From Periconia sp. R9002 (lineage: Eukaryota > Ascomycota > Dothideomycetes > Pleosporales > Periconiaceae), in assembly GCA_023627715.1 (NCBI GenBank), contig JAMAHW010000033.1:1-64000 (forward strand): a DNA stretch of 64,000 nt, in the 5' to 3' direction. Each line of letters begins with the position of its first letter. Position 1 is the first letter of the stretch. Positions 22,707 through 34,120 of the stretch are shown piece by piece. Made by a program: the position numbers and the translations under genes. The notes under the pieces were generated by a model. That model ran no database searches and was not told the origin of the DNA. It saw nothing but the letters and a program-made list of their open reading frames with translations.

Positions 22707-24323
22707 TCAATTGGTCGGCCAATTTATGAAAGACTTCATGCTTGACGTTTCGGAAAATTTGGGGTTCCCTAATTCTCTGCATAAAGCCTGATGGGCCTTC
22801 TGCTGGGAGGTATGTTCGCTTTGCTGGGTGTATCTGCTGCAGCTGAGCGCGAGCGGATGCCAAATGAGGTTCCTCAACCATAGTATTCGAGAGACATTTG
22901 CAAATGATTTCGAAACATGGTGTGTGCCATTCCCAAAGAGGCAGAGGTTGAAGCTCCTAGTTTGGTCCATTACGGTAATAAACATCCTCACTGGGTCTGT
23001 CAATCCAGAGGTACATCTCGAACTCGGCTTGATTTTCTCCGGCCCGTCCACTCGCTGCATTCTCTGACTGCGGTGTTTTAACGTTAATACCCGCCATCCC
23101 GCCTGGCACCTGTGGCTCTCCACGAAGGTACTCATGGTGCCGACCCTCCAACTTGCCTGGAAAGGCTTTGCGCGTGGATCATTGCAGAACTCATCAATTG
23201 TTATGTTTGTTTTCAAATGGTGTAAATCGGGCACCCAGGATGGTAAACCTTGGCTCCTATTCAGCTTGAAGGAGCGATTGAAATACGGCCACCGGAATTG
23301 GGTTTCGTTCGGGTCATTTCGAAGAAGAATGTATGTGCTGAACTGCGTATACAACGTTTGGATCTGTGCTGAAGCATGCAGCTCAATACCAGTGGAGGCA
23401 AGCTCATCAGGCGGTATCAATCCCATCATACCCAGGACGCGGTCCTGTGCTACCGAGCAGGAATGGCCGTTCATGAGTATAGCCATCCGCAACAATATAT
23501 TGGCTGCTTCTATTTTGTAAGACACCTCTCTCCCCTAAAAATAGACCGGATGTAGAAAATAACACTCTGGTCCATCGTAGGTGCAGAGAAAATCATTTTT
23601 TCTCCATTCGAGTCATAAACTTCATAAGCAAGCTCATCAGCTCCAACCGCAGCCTCGAGCAATTCAGAGTCTATATGATGATCGCCGCAAAGGAATACCA
23701 AGCGTGCGGCTAGCACTGGCTGCTTCTTGAACAATCCATACTCTTTCATACCAGGAATTTCTCATAATATGTAGAATCGCTTGCCAAACCCCTTGATGTA
23801 AGTTTCGCAATGGCTCGAGGACGTCATGTGATCTCAGGTCGCACGGAAGGTTCAGCTCTACACGCCTCTTCTCTTGTTCTACGATGACAGGAAGCAGGGA
23901 AATGGCCTGGGGTATGAACTTCTGAATCTCAGGAGCTACACAGCCTAGCCAAACCCACACAGACTGTGCTCGCCGATAGATTCTGTTCATCAATCTAATC
24001 TGAACTACCTTCTCTTCTTCATCGTTTTGATTGATGCAGACTGCATCTACTCAGATCGGTGGTGGTACGACGGTGCCTACTCTTCGAGCCAGAAACGGTA
24101 GGGCTGAATGTAGGTTGAGGTGTACATTCATCTGTTGCCCATCGCAAATGATGGGTAGAGTGTGGCTTAAAGAGCCTCATGTGTAGGACAACGCATCATA
24201 ATAGAGATCTAATGCTTCCAAATCGACGGAGCGGAGAGTCCAGGTCAGACTCTGGGCAAAATGAATAGGAGTGAGCAAGCGAATACATCCAGGCTGGAGC
24301 TTCTGGTATATATAGGTAGTCAT
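22707..24323 (-). pseudogene. HET-domain (heterokaryon incompatibility) gene, inactivated
   Basis: Reading leftwards from an ATG at 24323 the sequence gives YQKLQPGCIRLLTPI, then the HET blocks ALSYT*GSLSHTLP, VDAVCINQNDEEEKVVQIRL, AQSVWVWLG and WYERVWIVQEAA, and later QDRVLGMMGL and LPSWVPDLHH. The order and spacing are those of the HET domain (PF06985) plus its C-terminal part. At least two Trp codons are TGA stops (24177-24179 and 24051-24053). Frame changes occur near 23700 (after EAASA) and near 23515, and a further frame change is likely near 23150. It therefore cannot make a full protein. HET proteins trigger cell death when incompatible alleles meet. The 3' limit is uncertain; the last open segment may continue toward 22477. 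Confidence 0.85.
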
Positions 24324-24959
24324 GTAATACGGTGGATTCATCGGCCATCTTCTAAAAAGTAGACTTATGGTAGTAGGTAATACATGTCATCACGACATAG
24401 ATTTCTGCCTCACATTATCGTGACGTTCTTTGCAGGAAGGATTAGATTACGTGGCCAGATCACGACGTGTAACAACCTAATTGGGTTACAGCCTCTCGCC
24501 GGATAGAGAAAGCCGGATTCTACATTTGCATAAGCCTAACAACCTTGTGTTTAAAGCACCACGAAAACCCTATGTTTGTAAATGTGAGTGAAAATCCTGT
24601 GTGAGGAGAAGGCGTAAATCGGGTGTTTGACGAGCTGAACTAATCATTTTGAGATGTCACTTATGGCCTGTTCGGTGCGCGCAGCTTTTCAGCGATTTTA
24701 GCTTATAAGCTGCTGAATAAGCCGAATTTATCAGCAAAAGCTGGCCGTGTTCGGTATAGGTGCTAATAAGCTACTACCATAATTAGTAATTATTCTAGTT
24801 TATACGCTACGTATTACGGGAGCTACACATAGAGGTTTAAGATTACTTACTAGAAGTATTAAATTAATCACTACGTACAGTTCTTATAAGTTGAGTCATG
24901 TTTACATGTGTGATCTTCCATCTAGGCTTACTTGACCCATATCACTGGACTGTGATCCG
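24324..24959. other. Intergenic region with a transposon-end remnant
   Basis: Apart from the hAT-like terminal sequence (separate entry) I see no gene or structured element between the HET pseudogene start and the permease stop. Confidence 0.4.
24662..24890. mobile_element. hAT-like terminal sequence or MITE remnant
   Basis: The stretch begins tggcctgttcggtgcgcgca and contains the perfect palindrome agcttataagct (24700-24711) flanked by cagc/gctg arms. A second ggccgtgttcggta copy lies about 80 bp downstream. 'GGCCTGTTCGGT...GCTTATAAGC' is typical of hAT-family transposon ends. No transposase is nearby and no matching far end was found, so it is a solo remnant. Beyond 24770 the sequence is AT-rich. 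Confidence 0.45.
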
Positions 24960-26557
24960 TCATTTGCCGAGCCATTTCAATTCCAGGCACCGCAACGGCG
25001 TAAAGACGAGGAGGGTGAAGCCACAACCGACCCAGAGACCGATATCGCCCCCACACGCGAGCTCAGCAAGACGCCCCACGTAGTATACCTGGGACATGCC
25101 GAGCACAGCGCCCAACCAGCCCACTAAGAAGGTGACCAGCGCAGCAACCCCGACGGGCAGGTACACCTTGTCCTCCCAGCGCGTCCAGTCGAAGCCGTTG
25201 CTGCGGCGAAAAATCACATGTTCCTGCGCCACGATGAGAACCATGAACTCCATCCAGTACCCCATGAGCGCGAGCACATTCTGGAATACGACCAAGATGT
25301 GGTCCCGCCCTGCGAGCGCGCATATCAGCGTCACTAGCACGACAAAGCAAGACCACAGGTACCGCGGCACTGCCTTGCCGTAACGCCCGAGCACCTGGAA
25401 CCCTAGCGCGGCCGAGTAAACGCCCGGAACGCTGTTTGCAATGATGCCAAGAGCGATGATGACGGCACATAGGCTCCCAAAGCCTCCGAGTCCATCGAAT
25501 CCAGCCGCGACCAGCGCGCCAACTGAGATAGTGTAAGCCTCCTCCCACGAAGGGCGGGTAGCAATGCCGGAGGCGAGGCCGATGCCGAGCAGATAGACGA
25601 GGGTAAAAGAGGTCCACAACCCCGTTGTCGTGAGCAGAAAGATCTTGAGCCGCGACGTGTTTTCCGGATAGTAGACGTAGAAATCGGAAGCGGCTGCACC
25701 CCACGAGTTGGGCACGTACAGACAGAGCGTGAAGAAAGAGAGGCGGTTCGCGGCGAGCAGGCTGGGGTCGCTTGTGCTCTGGAGTGAGCCGTTGAAGGAA
25801 GGGCCAGCGCAGCCAATGAGGACGAAGAGTGCGAGGATTTGGGGGATGCATGCATATCTAACAAGATGCATGCATATAAGCATCGGCCATGTAAGACGGA
25901 AGGATCATTAAGGGTGACGCACCTCTCATAGTGGTGGAAGATGGCCATTCCAAACACAGCAACGATCCAGCTGACCAATGCCGCGACGACAATGCCAACA
26001 ACAATCGTCATGCTCCCACCACTAACAGCGCTCAGCATCTGCCCGCAGATGATGAAGCTGACAGTAATGTACCCGCCCATGAGGACGATATTTAGCGCCG
26101 TCGGGATCTTGCTCGGCCAATAGCCCATGAAGTATCGCAGCACTACCATGGTCCGGTTCCCGCTCGCAGGGCCCCAGATACTCATGTATCCTGTCGAGCA
26201 CGAGCCCAGTAGACCACCGAAAACGGCGCACAGTGCGCTGTCCACAAACCCGAGCCCAAAGACGAGCGGGCCGAACAACCCAACTGTCAGGTTGTTGACG
26301 CTGATGTTGGCGCTGAACCACAGGATCGCTACCTGCAGATCCGCCGCCCGCGACGGCGCCTGACGTTCGGCTGGTAGCACGCGCGTGATGCCGCGCGCCT
26401 CGAAGCCAGCGAGCGATTCGATGCGGGTGTTCAGCCGGTGCAGGAAGGGTGCGATGTAAATGTTGGGGTCCGCGTCGTCGGATGTCGAGGGCGCGAGGGG
26501 GTGAATCGCGGGCGTGGGCGCCGCTTTCTCGGGGTCTGCTACCATGGAGGTTGCCAT
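24960..26557 (-). CDS. NCS1-family purine/cytosine permease, 510 aa, two exons
   Basis: This is a plasma-membrane symporter of the nucleobase:cation symporter-1 family (Fcy2/FcyB-like). The start at 26557 gives MATSMVADPEKAAP, then a cytoplasmic N-terminus with ESLAGFEARGITRVLP (the conserved 'E.RGI.RV.P' entry). About 12 hydrophobic helices follow, including NNLTVGLFGPLVFGLGF, SIWGPASGNRTMVVLRYF, GFDGLGGFGSLCAVIIALG and VVFQNVLALMGYWMEFMV. The helix-1 and helix-6/8 motifs are those of purine-cytosine permeases. One 65-bp intron (25858-25922) restores the frame at HHYERYACIPQ. It is divergent from the GMC oxidoreductase at 26789 with only 231 bp between start codons, suggesting co-regulation. 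Substrate (adenine, guanine, hypoxanthine, cytosine or a related heterocycle) cannot be decided. Confidence 0.92.
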
Positions 26558-26788
26558 TGCGGAGGTTTTGGGCTCTTGTTGTTGGTTCTCACGGCCAAGA
26601 CAGGTGGGTCGGCACCGAATACATATCAGCAATGGGACCCGAGTAGATGCATGCCGTCTTGTATGTAGTAACGTCACGCGGAATGCCAAGTGCGGGGTGC
26701 ATGGAAGCGGCAGGGGTGGGAATGCTTGTTGCAGATGAGGCTATGCACATTCTGTAGTAGGTGGAAACCTCATTCTAAAAGCAAAGTC
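26558..26788. promoter_or_regulatory. Bidirectional promoter, permease/GMC oxidoreductase
   Basis: Only 231 bp lie between the two divergent start codons, so both promoters must share this interval. No specific factor site can be named. Confidence 0.6.
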
Positions 26789-28819
26789 ATGGAACCTCCG
26801 CCCGAAGCCATCACGGCCAAGGCCTTCAGCGCCACGGCCTTCGATTTCCTCATCATTGGCGGCGGCACGGCAGGCCTTGCTGTCGCGGCGCGGCTCTCAG
26901 AGAACCCGAGTTTTATTGTTGGTGTGCTCGAAGCCGGATCCTCAGCGCTTGGCGACGAACTCGTCGATGTCCCAGGACGAGCCGGGGCGCCTCTCGGTTC
27001 AACCATAGACTGGCAGTTTGAGACAACATCGCAGCCCGGCTTGGGAGGCCGAGTCATCCCTTGGGCTCGCGGACGTGTCCTTGGCGGGTCCAGTGCACTC
27101 AACTTCATGACATGGAACCGAGCGCACCGGTCGGATTATGATGACTGGGCAAGGCTAGGGAATGAGGGTTGGGGTTGGGAGGATTTGCTGTGAGATGTGC
27201 CCTTTGCCTCGCTGTTCTCATTGCTCCCTCATCCCAAGGGATTTCCATTGATTTTGACACCCAAATTGATGAGTTCGACAGGCCCTTCTTCAAGAAAAGC
27301 GAAACATTTCATGCACCAAGCACACCAGCGCAAACAGCGGCACGAGTAGCCCTTCATGATGGAGTCGTCGGACACGACGGCGCGGTTCAGGTCTCGTACC
27401 CATTCGAATTCGCTGCCTCGCTCGCCTACTGGCACGAGACGATGGACGCCCTTGGTGTCCCATCCAACGATTCGCATCTTGCGGGATCGCAGGTTGGGTG
27501 CTGGACGAGCATGTGCTCCATCGATCCCCGGTCGCTGACGAGATCGTATGCCGCCTCAGCATACTACCAGCCCAATTCCAGGCGGCCTAATTTGCTCCTC
27601 CTAACTGGGGCTAAAGTTCGGGAGATTTTGATGGAGCGTGGGGGCACCGGCGCCGAAGGCTGGGTTGCTAAGGGGGTGCTCTTCACCCACCAGGGTGTGG
27701 AGTACAGGGCTTTGGCATCGCGCGAGGTGGTTCTCTCTGCTGGGTCGATACAGTCACCTCAGATTCTTGAGTTGTCCGGCATTGGCAGCGAGAAAATGCT
27801 TTCAGCGGCTGGGATCGAAGTCAAAGTGCAAAATGAGAATGTTGGCGAGAACCTCCAGGATCATCTCAGTAAGTCATTCGCTGTCAGTCTTTCCGAATGG
27901 CATTTTCGCTAGCAGTTGAGCTTCAAAGTGTACCAAGAACTTACGCTGGATACTCATCGTAGCCACATCCTTGGTCTTCGAGGTGGATCCATCCGTTGCC
28001 AACCCCGACGATTTGAAGGTGGACGCCGTCCTCACCGCAGCCCGCGAGCAATACGCCAAAGACCGGACCGGGCCCCTCGCCGTTCCTCCCGTAACAATTT
28101 CCTACGTCCCAGCATCACAGTGCATCGCCGCCGACAAACTCTCCGCAATCCTCGACTCCCTCCCAAATCCCGAGCGTCCAAACGCCACCGAGGCTCTCGT
28201 GACGGACCGCGCGACCATCCGCCGCCGCCGCTTCACCAAGAACACTACGGAGCTCGGGCACGTCGAGTATATTTTCGAGCTGGGCAACTGGAATGCCGCC
28301 TTCAAGCCCGTCAAAGGGAAGAAGTACGGCAGCATCCTTCAGATCCTACAGTACCCCTTCTCCACCGGAAGCACCCATCTCAACCTAGCCCGGCCGACCG
28401 GCCCGCCCATCATCGACGCAGGCTATCTCGCTGGAGTGGGGGCCGCAGATCTAGCCGTTGCAGCCGGGGCGGCGCGGTTCGCGGAGCGCATCGGCGCAAC
28501 GGCGCCACTGGCGGGGGGCATAGTGCGCGAGCAAGTGTGGCCGCCGCCGGAGGAAGTGGAAAGCGAGGAGGCGATGCGGCGGTGGGTGAGGGCGAACCTC
28601 ACGACGGACTGGCATCCAGTTGGGACGTGTGCGATGGGTGGGCGGGCTGGGAAGGAGGGCGGGGTGGTGAATGCACGATTGCAGGTATACGGAGTCCGAG
28701 GACTTCGGGTCGTCGATGCGTCGGTGATGCCACTACAAATTAGCGCACACCTACAAGCAACCGTGTATGCGATTGCGGAGAAAGGCGCTGCAATGATCTT
28801 GGAAGATACACATGCGTAA
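26789..28819 (+). CDS. GMC-family FAD oxidoreductase, 614 aa, three exons
   Basis: This is an FAD-dependent alcohol/aldehyde oxidase or dehydrogenase of the glucose-methanol-choline family. The Rossmann motif FLIIGGGTAGLAVAARL lies at about residues 15-31. GMC signature 1 is GRVLGGSSALNFMTWNRA, and signature 2 is GSIQSPQILELSGIG. The catalytic His lies in DWHPVGTCAMGG near the C-terminus; the partner His/Asn position is in SAHLQATVYAIAEKGA. Introns at 27190-27281 and 27869-27962 restore the frame exactly (exons 401, 587 and 857 nt). The ATG at 26789 is preferred over in-frame upstream positions because the FAD motif then sits at the usual distance. No signal peptide is present, so it is probably intracellular. 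Pairing with the permease suggests uptake and oxidation of one compound, which is inference. Confidence 0.92.
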
Positions 28820-29653
28820 AGAGTGGAGTAGATAGTTGAAGTAGCCTATATCTATAGTCTATATGACCCTTAGTACTCCATCCAATCCTAGAGTTAGGTG
28901 CTTCTAATCTATTCGCTAGCCTAAATCGCATGCTAGGATTATAGTAGGCGTCAATGTACTGGTATCTACGTATTTTAGCTTAATTGATTTTTTTTTGTGG
29001 CGCTATCGATTAAGAGGTGCGATCAAGTTTGGTGAGGTGGTTGGATGATTGATGTGGCCGGATGTAACCATTAGCTTCTGAGCTTCATTGGTCTACTTGG
29101 CGGCTTGACCCATGCATAGTCCAGGCATGAGCTTATACCAAATCTTGTATAGACCCAAAGCGACTGCTCTTGGAAGAGTATGGATGGGTCTTGGATGGTC
29201 TAGCTTATGCGTTAGGAGGGAACCGCTTTTCAGCCTGGGTACTTACACCAATTGATGTATCCATCAGAGTGAATATGATGTAGAGACCTGAACTCCACAA
29301 AATCCTCTGTCCATTATCTCTTTAATCTGCGATATAAGAGCCAGTTTAATATATGCGATAAGTTCAATAACTTGTTTGCGACGACAAACAAAAAATTCAT
29401 CGACCTGACGCTCGACCACTCTGTGGTTAAGAGGATTCAGGCTTAAGCGCATTTGCACACGTGACAAAAAAGCCACGGCGGCTCAGCCGCGTCGTGTTCT
29501 ATCTGCCCCACTCGTCATCTCTACAACTAACCTTGAGATGACATTCTACCTACTTATCTACATGGTTTTGCCATATGTGCAACTTGCGAACACCTCGCTT
29601 GCGTTGTTTTCTATGACTGCTTCTTTTGTAGCTTGTTGAGTAGCCTGCACCTT
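28820..29653. other. Intergenic region containing the right copy of the 59-bp repeat
   Basis: No gene is supported. A 70-codon minus ORF at 29264-29476 has no features. Confidence 0.4.
29069..29127 (+). repeat. 59-bp direct repeat, right copy
   Basis: It matches 22041-22099 in the same orientation with about six differences, mostly transitions. It lies between the GMC gene and the HET-NB-ARC gene. Confidence 0.85.
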
Positions 29654-32386
29654 ATGCGACTTCTGCAGCTTCAGGAGGGTGGGAAGTTCAGCCCAGTCGA
29701 ATATGTTGGCAAAAACACCCCTCGATATGCGATACTCTCGCATACTTGGGGAACGGACAACGACGAAGTTACTATTCAAGACTTAGCGGACGGTACAGGC
29801 AGAAATAAGGCAGGCTATCGTAAGCTTACATTTTGTAGTGAACAGGCTGCAAAAGACAATATTCAGTGGTTCTGGGTGGACACCTGTTGTATTGATAAGT
29901 CGAATAGTACGGAGCTATCAGAAGCCATCAACTCCATGTATCGGTGGTACAATGCATCAGCGAAATGCTACGTATATCTCTCTGATGTTTCAACCTACAA
30001 CGAGGAATCTTTCCGGAAGAGCAGATGGTTTACCCGCGGATGGACACTGCAAGAGCTTCTTGCTCCCACCTCTACCTATTTCTTCTCAAGAGAAGGCGTC
30101 CTACTTGGTAACAAACATTCACTTGGGCAGGATATCGCAAATATTACAGGCATACCCCTTGAGGCTCTTCAAGGAAGGCCTTTGTCACAGTTTAGCATAG
30201 ATGAACGCATGTCATGGATGAGAGGAAGAGAAACAAAACGCGAAGAGGATTTGGCCTACTCCCTTCTAGGAATTTTCGACATCCACATGCCGCTCCTGTA
30301 CGGAGAAGGACAACAAAAGGCATTTTTACGACTTCAGAGGGAAATCAAGCAGTCTTTAGCGGGAGAATCGCCTGCTTTACCCTTAGCGCATTTACGAAAC
30401 TACGCTGGAGATACCCCAAAGAATCTTGCATTCGGATTTCATCTAGAACGAGTACATATCAGTCCCCACTTCATCCCTCGTCCCGAGTACATGAAAGCTT
30501 TAGAATGTCTTCTCCCTAATGCTTCTCCGGGTCGAAAAGTCTTTGTGCTCTACGGACTTGGTGGCATCGGCAAGACTCAGCTCGCAATAAAATTTGCGCA
30601 AGATCATCTGACCGAATTCACTTCGACTTTCTTCATAGATGGGTCTAGTCTGGAATCACTCTTGAAAGGATTTGCGTCTATCCACCGCCGCATTACTGAA
30701 TGCGCAGGGTCATACATTCCCGGTTCAGCCTCACCTTCAGAATCCAACCACACTCACCCGGGAAAGATGGCAGAAAAGGTCACACAATGGCTTGCCCAGA
30801 AACAGAACAACAGGTGGATGCTGATATTTGATAATGTTGACAAGGGGCCAACCGATGAAGGGGGCTTCGACATAATGCCTTATCTCCCTCCAGTCGATCA
30901 CGGTTCCATTCTCATCACCACTCGTCTTGCCTCGCTGCTCGGTGTAGGTCGCGGCAGGAGGGTTAATCGTATGGATGAAGGAGAAGCCGTGGGCCTTTTA
31001 GGTGAAATTCTTGAGGAAGCTTCTGGTCCACTGCCCACATGGGTAAATCGTTACAGGGAAAACCCGTCGACATATAAATTATTGGAGACACTTGATGGCT
31101 TGCCGCTTGCCATATCCCAAGCAGGTAAACTCATAAGTATGGTGAATTTGAACCCAGAAACATACTTAGAGATCTATACTTCATCTAAACGCGACTTTAT
31201 GGATATGCTCTCTGATGATGCAGACTCATACGATACTGAGAGGGGGAGCATACGGAGCACTTGGACCATTTCTCTCAACCTCTTGAAAGAAAGAGCATCC
31301 AAGCAGGATTCAAACGGCACTTACTATGCTGCATATCGCCTCTTGCAACTTTTTGCATACTTTGAACCTTCTGACCTCAGCTACAACATTCTCCGGCTTG
31401 GCGTTATAGGAAACAATGTACCCCAATGGTTCAAGATGACCTTCAGCTCCAAAGCAAGATTCTTCCGCATCGTCAAGATCCTTTTGGAACTTTGCCTAAT
31501 CGACAACAACGTATCCGAGGGCTCCTTTTCCATGCACCGGGTTGTTCACGACTGGCTCTGCACCTATGTCTGTGGAGAAACAGACCGCGAATTGTTGCGC
31601 CTTGCGATTGCTGCAATTTCATATTCCGCGCCTTTGGCTTTGACAAGTCGGTGGGCTGAGGAACAACAGCAACTTTCTCTTCACGCCCTCCACGTCCTTC
31701 CGAGATTGCCCGGCCGCCACCCCGCAGACTTTCTAGTTCAATACGATAGGATGACAACAGAAGAGCTTACTTTAGTTACAACTCTTCTTAATGAGCCAAC
31801 AAATTGCTGGACTACCATAAAATTCAATTATACACTGAATGGGATATCTCGACTTTTACAAAGCTGCGGAAGATCCCGAGAAGCTCTGGAACTTACATTA
31901 AATGCGATAGCTGAATGTTCGGAGACTTTGGAGGATGGTACTCCGAGCCCGATCAAACTTCTCCTTCGTTATGCAGAAATAACATGTTGCAGGCAGTTGT
32001 ATCATGTTCTTCCTAGCGTTGCCGATGAATTCCTGAGCTTTGGAAGCCCAACTTGGGCTATCAAGGCGCAAAATCTTTACGCTCTGATATTGGATTCCTT
32101 ATCAATGCGACAAAATGCGGTGAAGAAGTGGGAAGTCATTCTTGATGAAAGCCGACATTACACGGGAAGTATCTTTGTGCATCCAACATGGATGGTGTTC
32201 GTCAACTTGTACAATCGAATTGGGGAAAACCTGGAGCAGAGAAGACAATTGTTTGAAAAGTTCGAGGCAGACGCGGAAGAAGAGAAGGATAAATCACCAT
32301 CAGCGACATTGTTTCTTAATGAATTTGGGAGGATAAAAAGTTCTATTCTTACTCGTACCCATCTGAGTAGCAATCTACGTAACTAG
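29654..32386 (+). CDS. HET-NB-ARC (STAND/NLR-like) protein, 910 aa, single exon
   Basis: The N-terminal HET domain has all three blocks: PRYAILSHTWGTDNDEVT, WFWVDTCCIDKSNSTELSEA, and RSRWFTRGWTLQELLAP-type sequence with SLLGIFDIHMPLLYGEG. It spans about residues 1-230. A NB-ARC module follows with P-loop LYGLGGIGKTQLAIKFA (about residues 297-313), Walker B-like RWMLIFDNVD, a SILITTRLAS block and DGLPLAISQAGKLIS. The region after residue 510 is helical, with a winged-helix-like MHRVVHDW and TPR-like pairs (LQSCGRSREALELTLNA). This is the classic fungal allorecognition receptor layout: sensor C-terminus, nucleotide switch, HET death effector. The start at 29654 gives MRLLQLQE, the usual opening. 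It lies on the left border of the polyketide cluster. Confidence 0.9.
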   Translation: MRLLQLQEGGKFSPVEYVGKNTPRYAILSHTWGTDNDEVTIQDLADGTGRNKAGYRKLTFCSEQAAKDNIQWFWVDTCCIDKSNSTELSEAINSMYRWYNASAKCYVYLSDVSTYNEESFRKSRWFTRGWTLQELLAPTSTYFFSREGVLLGNKHSLGQDIANITGIPLEALQGRPLSQFSIDERMSWMRGRETKREEDLAYSLLGIFDIHMPLLYGEGQQKAFLRLQREIKQSLAGESPALPLAHLRNYAGDTPKNLAFGFHLERVHISPHFIPRPEYMKALECLLPNASPGRKVFVLYGLGGIGKTQLAIKFAQDHLTEFTSTFFIDGSSLESLLKGFASIHRRITECAGSYIPGSASPSESNHTHPGKMAEKVTQWLAQKQNNRWMLIFDNVDKGPTDEGGFDIMPYLPPVDHGSILITTRLASLLGVGRGRRVNRMDEGEAVGLLGEILEEASGPLPTWVNRYRENPSTYKLLETLDGLPLAISQAGKLISMVNLNPETYLEIYTSSKRDFMDMLSDDADSYDTERGSIRSTWTISLNLLKERASKQDSNGTYYAAYRLLQLFAYFEPSDLSYNILRLGVIGNNVPQWFKMTFSSKARFFRIVKILLELCLIDNNVSEGSFSMHRVVHDWLCTYVCGETDRELLRLAIAAISYSAPLALTSRWAEEQQQLSLHALHVLPRLPGRHPADFLVQYDRMTTEELTLVTTLLNEPTNCWTTIKFNYTLNGISRLLQSCGRSREALELTLNAIAECSETLEDGTPSPIKLLLRYAEITCCRQLYHVLPSVADEFLSFGSPTWAIKAQNLYALILDSLSMRQNAVKKWEVILDESRHYTGSIFVHPTWMVFVNLYNRIGENLEQRRQLFEKFEADAEEEKDKSPSATLFLNEFGRIKSSILTRTHLSSNLRN

Positions 32387-32625
32387 AATTAATTGCTACT
32401 CACAGTGTAAATCTAGGGTGCGAGAGAACTCTTGTACATGGGGGTGGCGCTAGGGCTAAATAGGAAGGGCGTATATGCAGACTGAGCATGCGCCCTGGTG
32501 GCAATGACAGTTAGGCGTGCGGGCATCGGTGTCCGAACGATATGGGGGTTCCATTTGGGTGTTCGGGGACTAAGGTCAGCGCCGCGGGGCAGAAAGCTAA
32601 GGTCTCCGCAGGGTTTACAAGGCGC

Positions 32626-34120
32626 TCAACTATTGCTATGCAGGAAAACTTCTACCAAACTCAGACTTCTTCCCTTGCGTACACTGTTAATCTATAATAA
32701 CCATAAGTAAGATTTAACAACAGTTACACCACATTGATGGACTTACTATGAGTCTGGGGTCTGCGCGCTGAAGTAAAGTTGCAAATTCAGCCTCGGTGCG
32801 TTGCTTTGATCCCAACGCGGTCATCATCATGATATCAATCTGTCTGAGCCGGCGCTCCTGATAAAGACTGCTTCCAGAGTTCCACTCGGGCAGAACAATA
32901 TCATTTATCAACAGGGGGGTTCGCGGTTTACTTTTCTCCAACGCAGGCACAATATTTCTGAAAATATGAACGCAATTGTCATCGTCCCAGTTATGGGTCA
33001 CAAGCCGCAGGAAATACGCGCTCGCGCCTGTTATGGGCTGGGGATCAAAGAAACTGTGTTCCATAAACGAAAGACGGCCATTCAAATCGTCCAGCGTACG
33101 GGGATCGACTTGTGAAATCATCGACATGGAGTCTTGTACAATGATTTTCAAGTTAGGAAATGACTACAGCACGGTTAGGAGACATTCATTGTAATATTCA
33201 AAAGGCAGGGAAATATTTACCTGGGCTAGCGCAATGCTGACGTGTCCTCGCCCACCTCCCATATCAACAACTCGCCCAGACGAGATCTTTTCCCATTCAT
33301 AATTGGCCTTCAACTGTTCGAACTGATCGTCGACTGTGGCGAATGTCAGTAATCTAGTCAGCCGCACACGGAATGATCATAATACTTTTTCCGAATCCCG
33401 CCATTGCCCTGCCAAATCGAGCAGCGCGCTTTGGATCATCTTGATAAAATTGGAATAACTCTTTGCCATGCTTGATATGAAAAGCACATTCAGAGCGGCT
33501 TGAAGTCAACGGAGATGCATGGATGCTATTTGACAGTTCCGGAGCGGCGCGAAAAAACTCGTCCAATCTATTGATAAGTTAAGCTCGAGCTGGAAATCAC
33601 AGTGCAACTCACGCATTGATACGTACTGGTAATGCACAAGATCACGAATCTGCTGATCACGCGCGTAAAGAATGCTTCTGGAAGTGTGTTTAAACTGATC
33701 CTTCTCCACTTCTTGAAATACTCGATCGGTGGCCAGTATCCTCATTATCCGCCCAATGCGATCCTCATCTACGCCAACTTTGCGTGAAACTTCCTGGAGA
33801 CTTATGGCACCCTCTTCAGGGATAGCTTCAAAGAGAGCAAGCTCGCATGCCACTTGCAATGCAGCTAGGTCGTATATGGTGCAGATAGAAGTGTGAATGT
33901 CAAGTTTAGGCCCGTTCACAAGCCGCAAGAGGTCCGATGCAGCATCATTGAGGGTCTCTTGAAGGCGAGCAAATTCTGGCGTGGGCGATATAGGTTGAGA
34001 AGAAACATCGAAGGTTGGCGTCGATCTTTGCTGTGTTGTAATATGATTAGCAATACGAGATGTGAGATCCTGTATTTGCGTCGCCAACTCGAGCAAGTGG
34101 GGTGAGGAAAGATGTTCCAT
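32626..34120 (-). CDS. SAM-dependent O-methyltransferase, 423 aa, five exons
   Basis: This is a class I O-methyltransferase of the type common in fungal polyketide clusters. Start at 34120 (MEHLSSPHLLELATQIQDL). A helix-turn-helix dimerisation part (LFEAIPEEGAISLQEVSRKV) precedes the SAM motif VVDMGGGRGHVSIALAQ. Then come PNLKIIVQDS, FLRLVTHNWDDDNCVHIFRN (catalytic-His region) and LINDIVLPEW. Introns are at 33568-33626, 33334-33385, 33164-33220 and 32692-32746. The last one, with a perfect gtaagt donor, replaces an apparent early end by a C-terminal tail reading INSVRKGRSLSLVEVF, as in family members. Total exon length is an exact frame. It probably methylates a hydroxyl of the cluster product. 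Confidence 0.92.

Noticed and set aside
25063..25851. Long minus-strand ORF of 262 codons inside the permease gene
   Set aside because: It lies in an alternative frame of the GC-rich permease exon; its Arg/His-rich translation is a frame artefact.
27290..28335. Several ORFs opposite the GMC oxidoreductase
   Set aside because: All are shadows of a GC-rich coding sequence; none has family motifs.
32490..32620. Inverted ccgaac...gttcgg motif near 32535-32567 as a regulator site
   Set aside because: The arms are short, and the motif lies between the 3' ends of two genes, where a promoter site is not expected.
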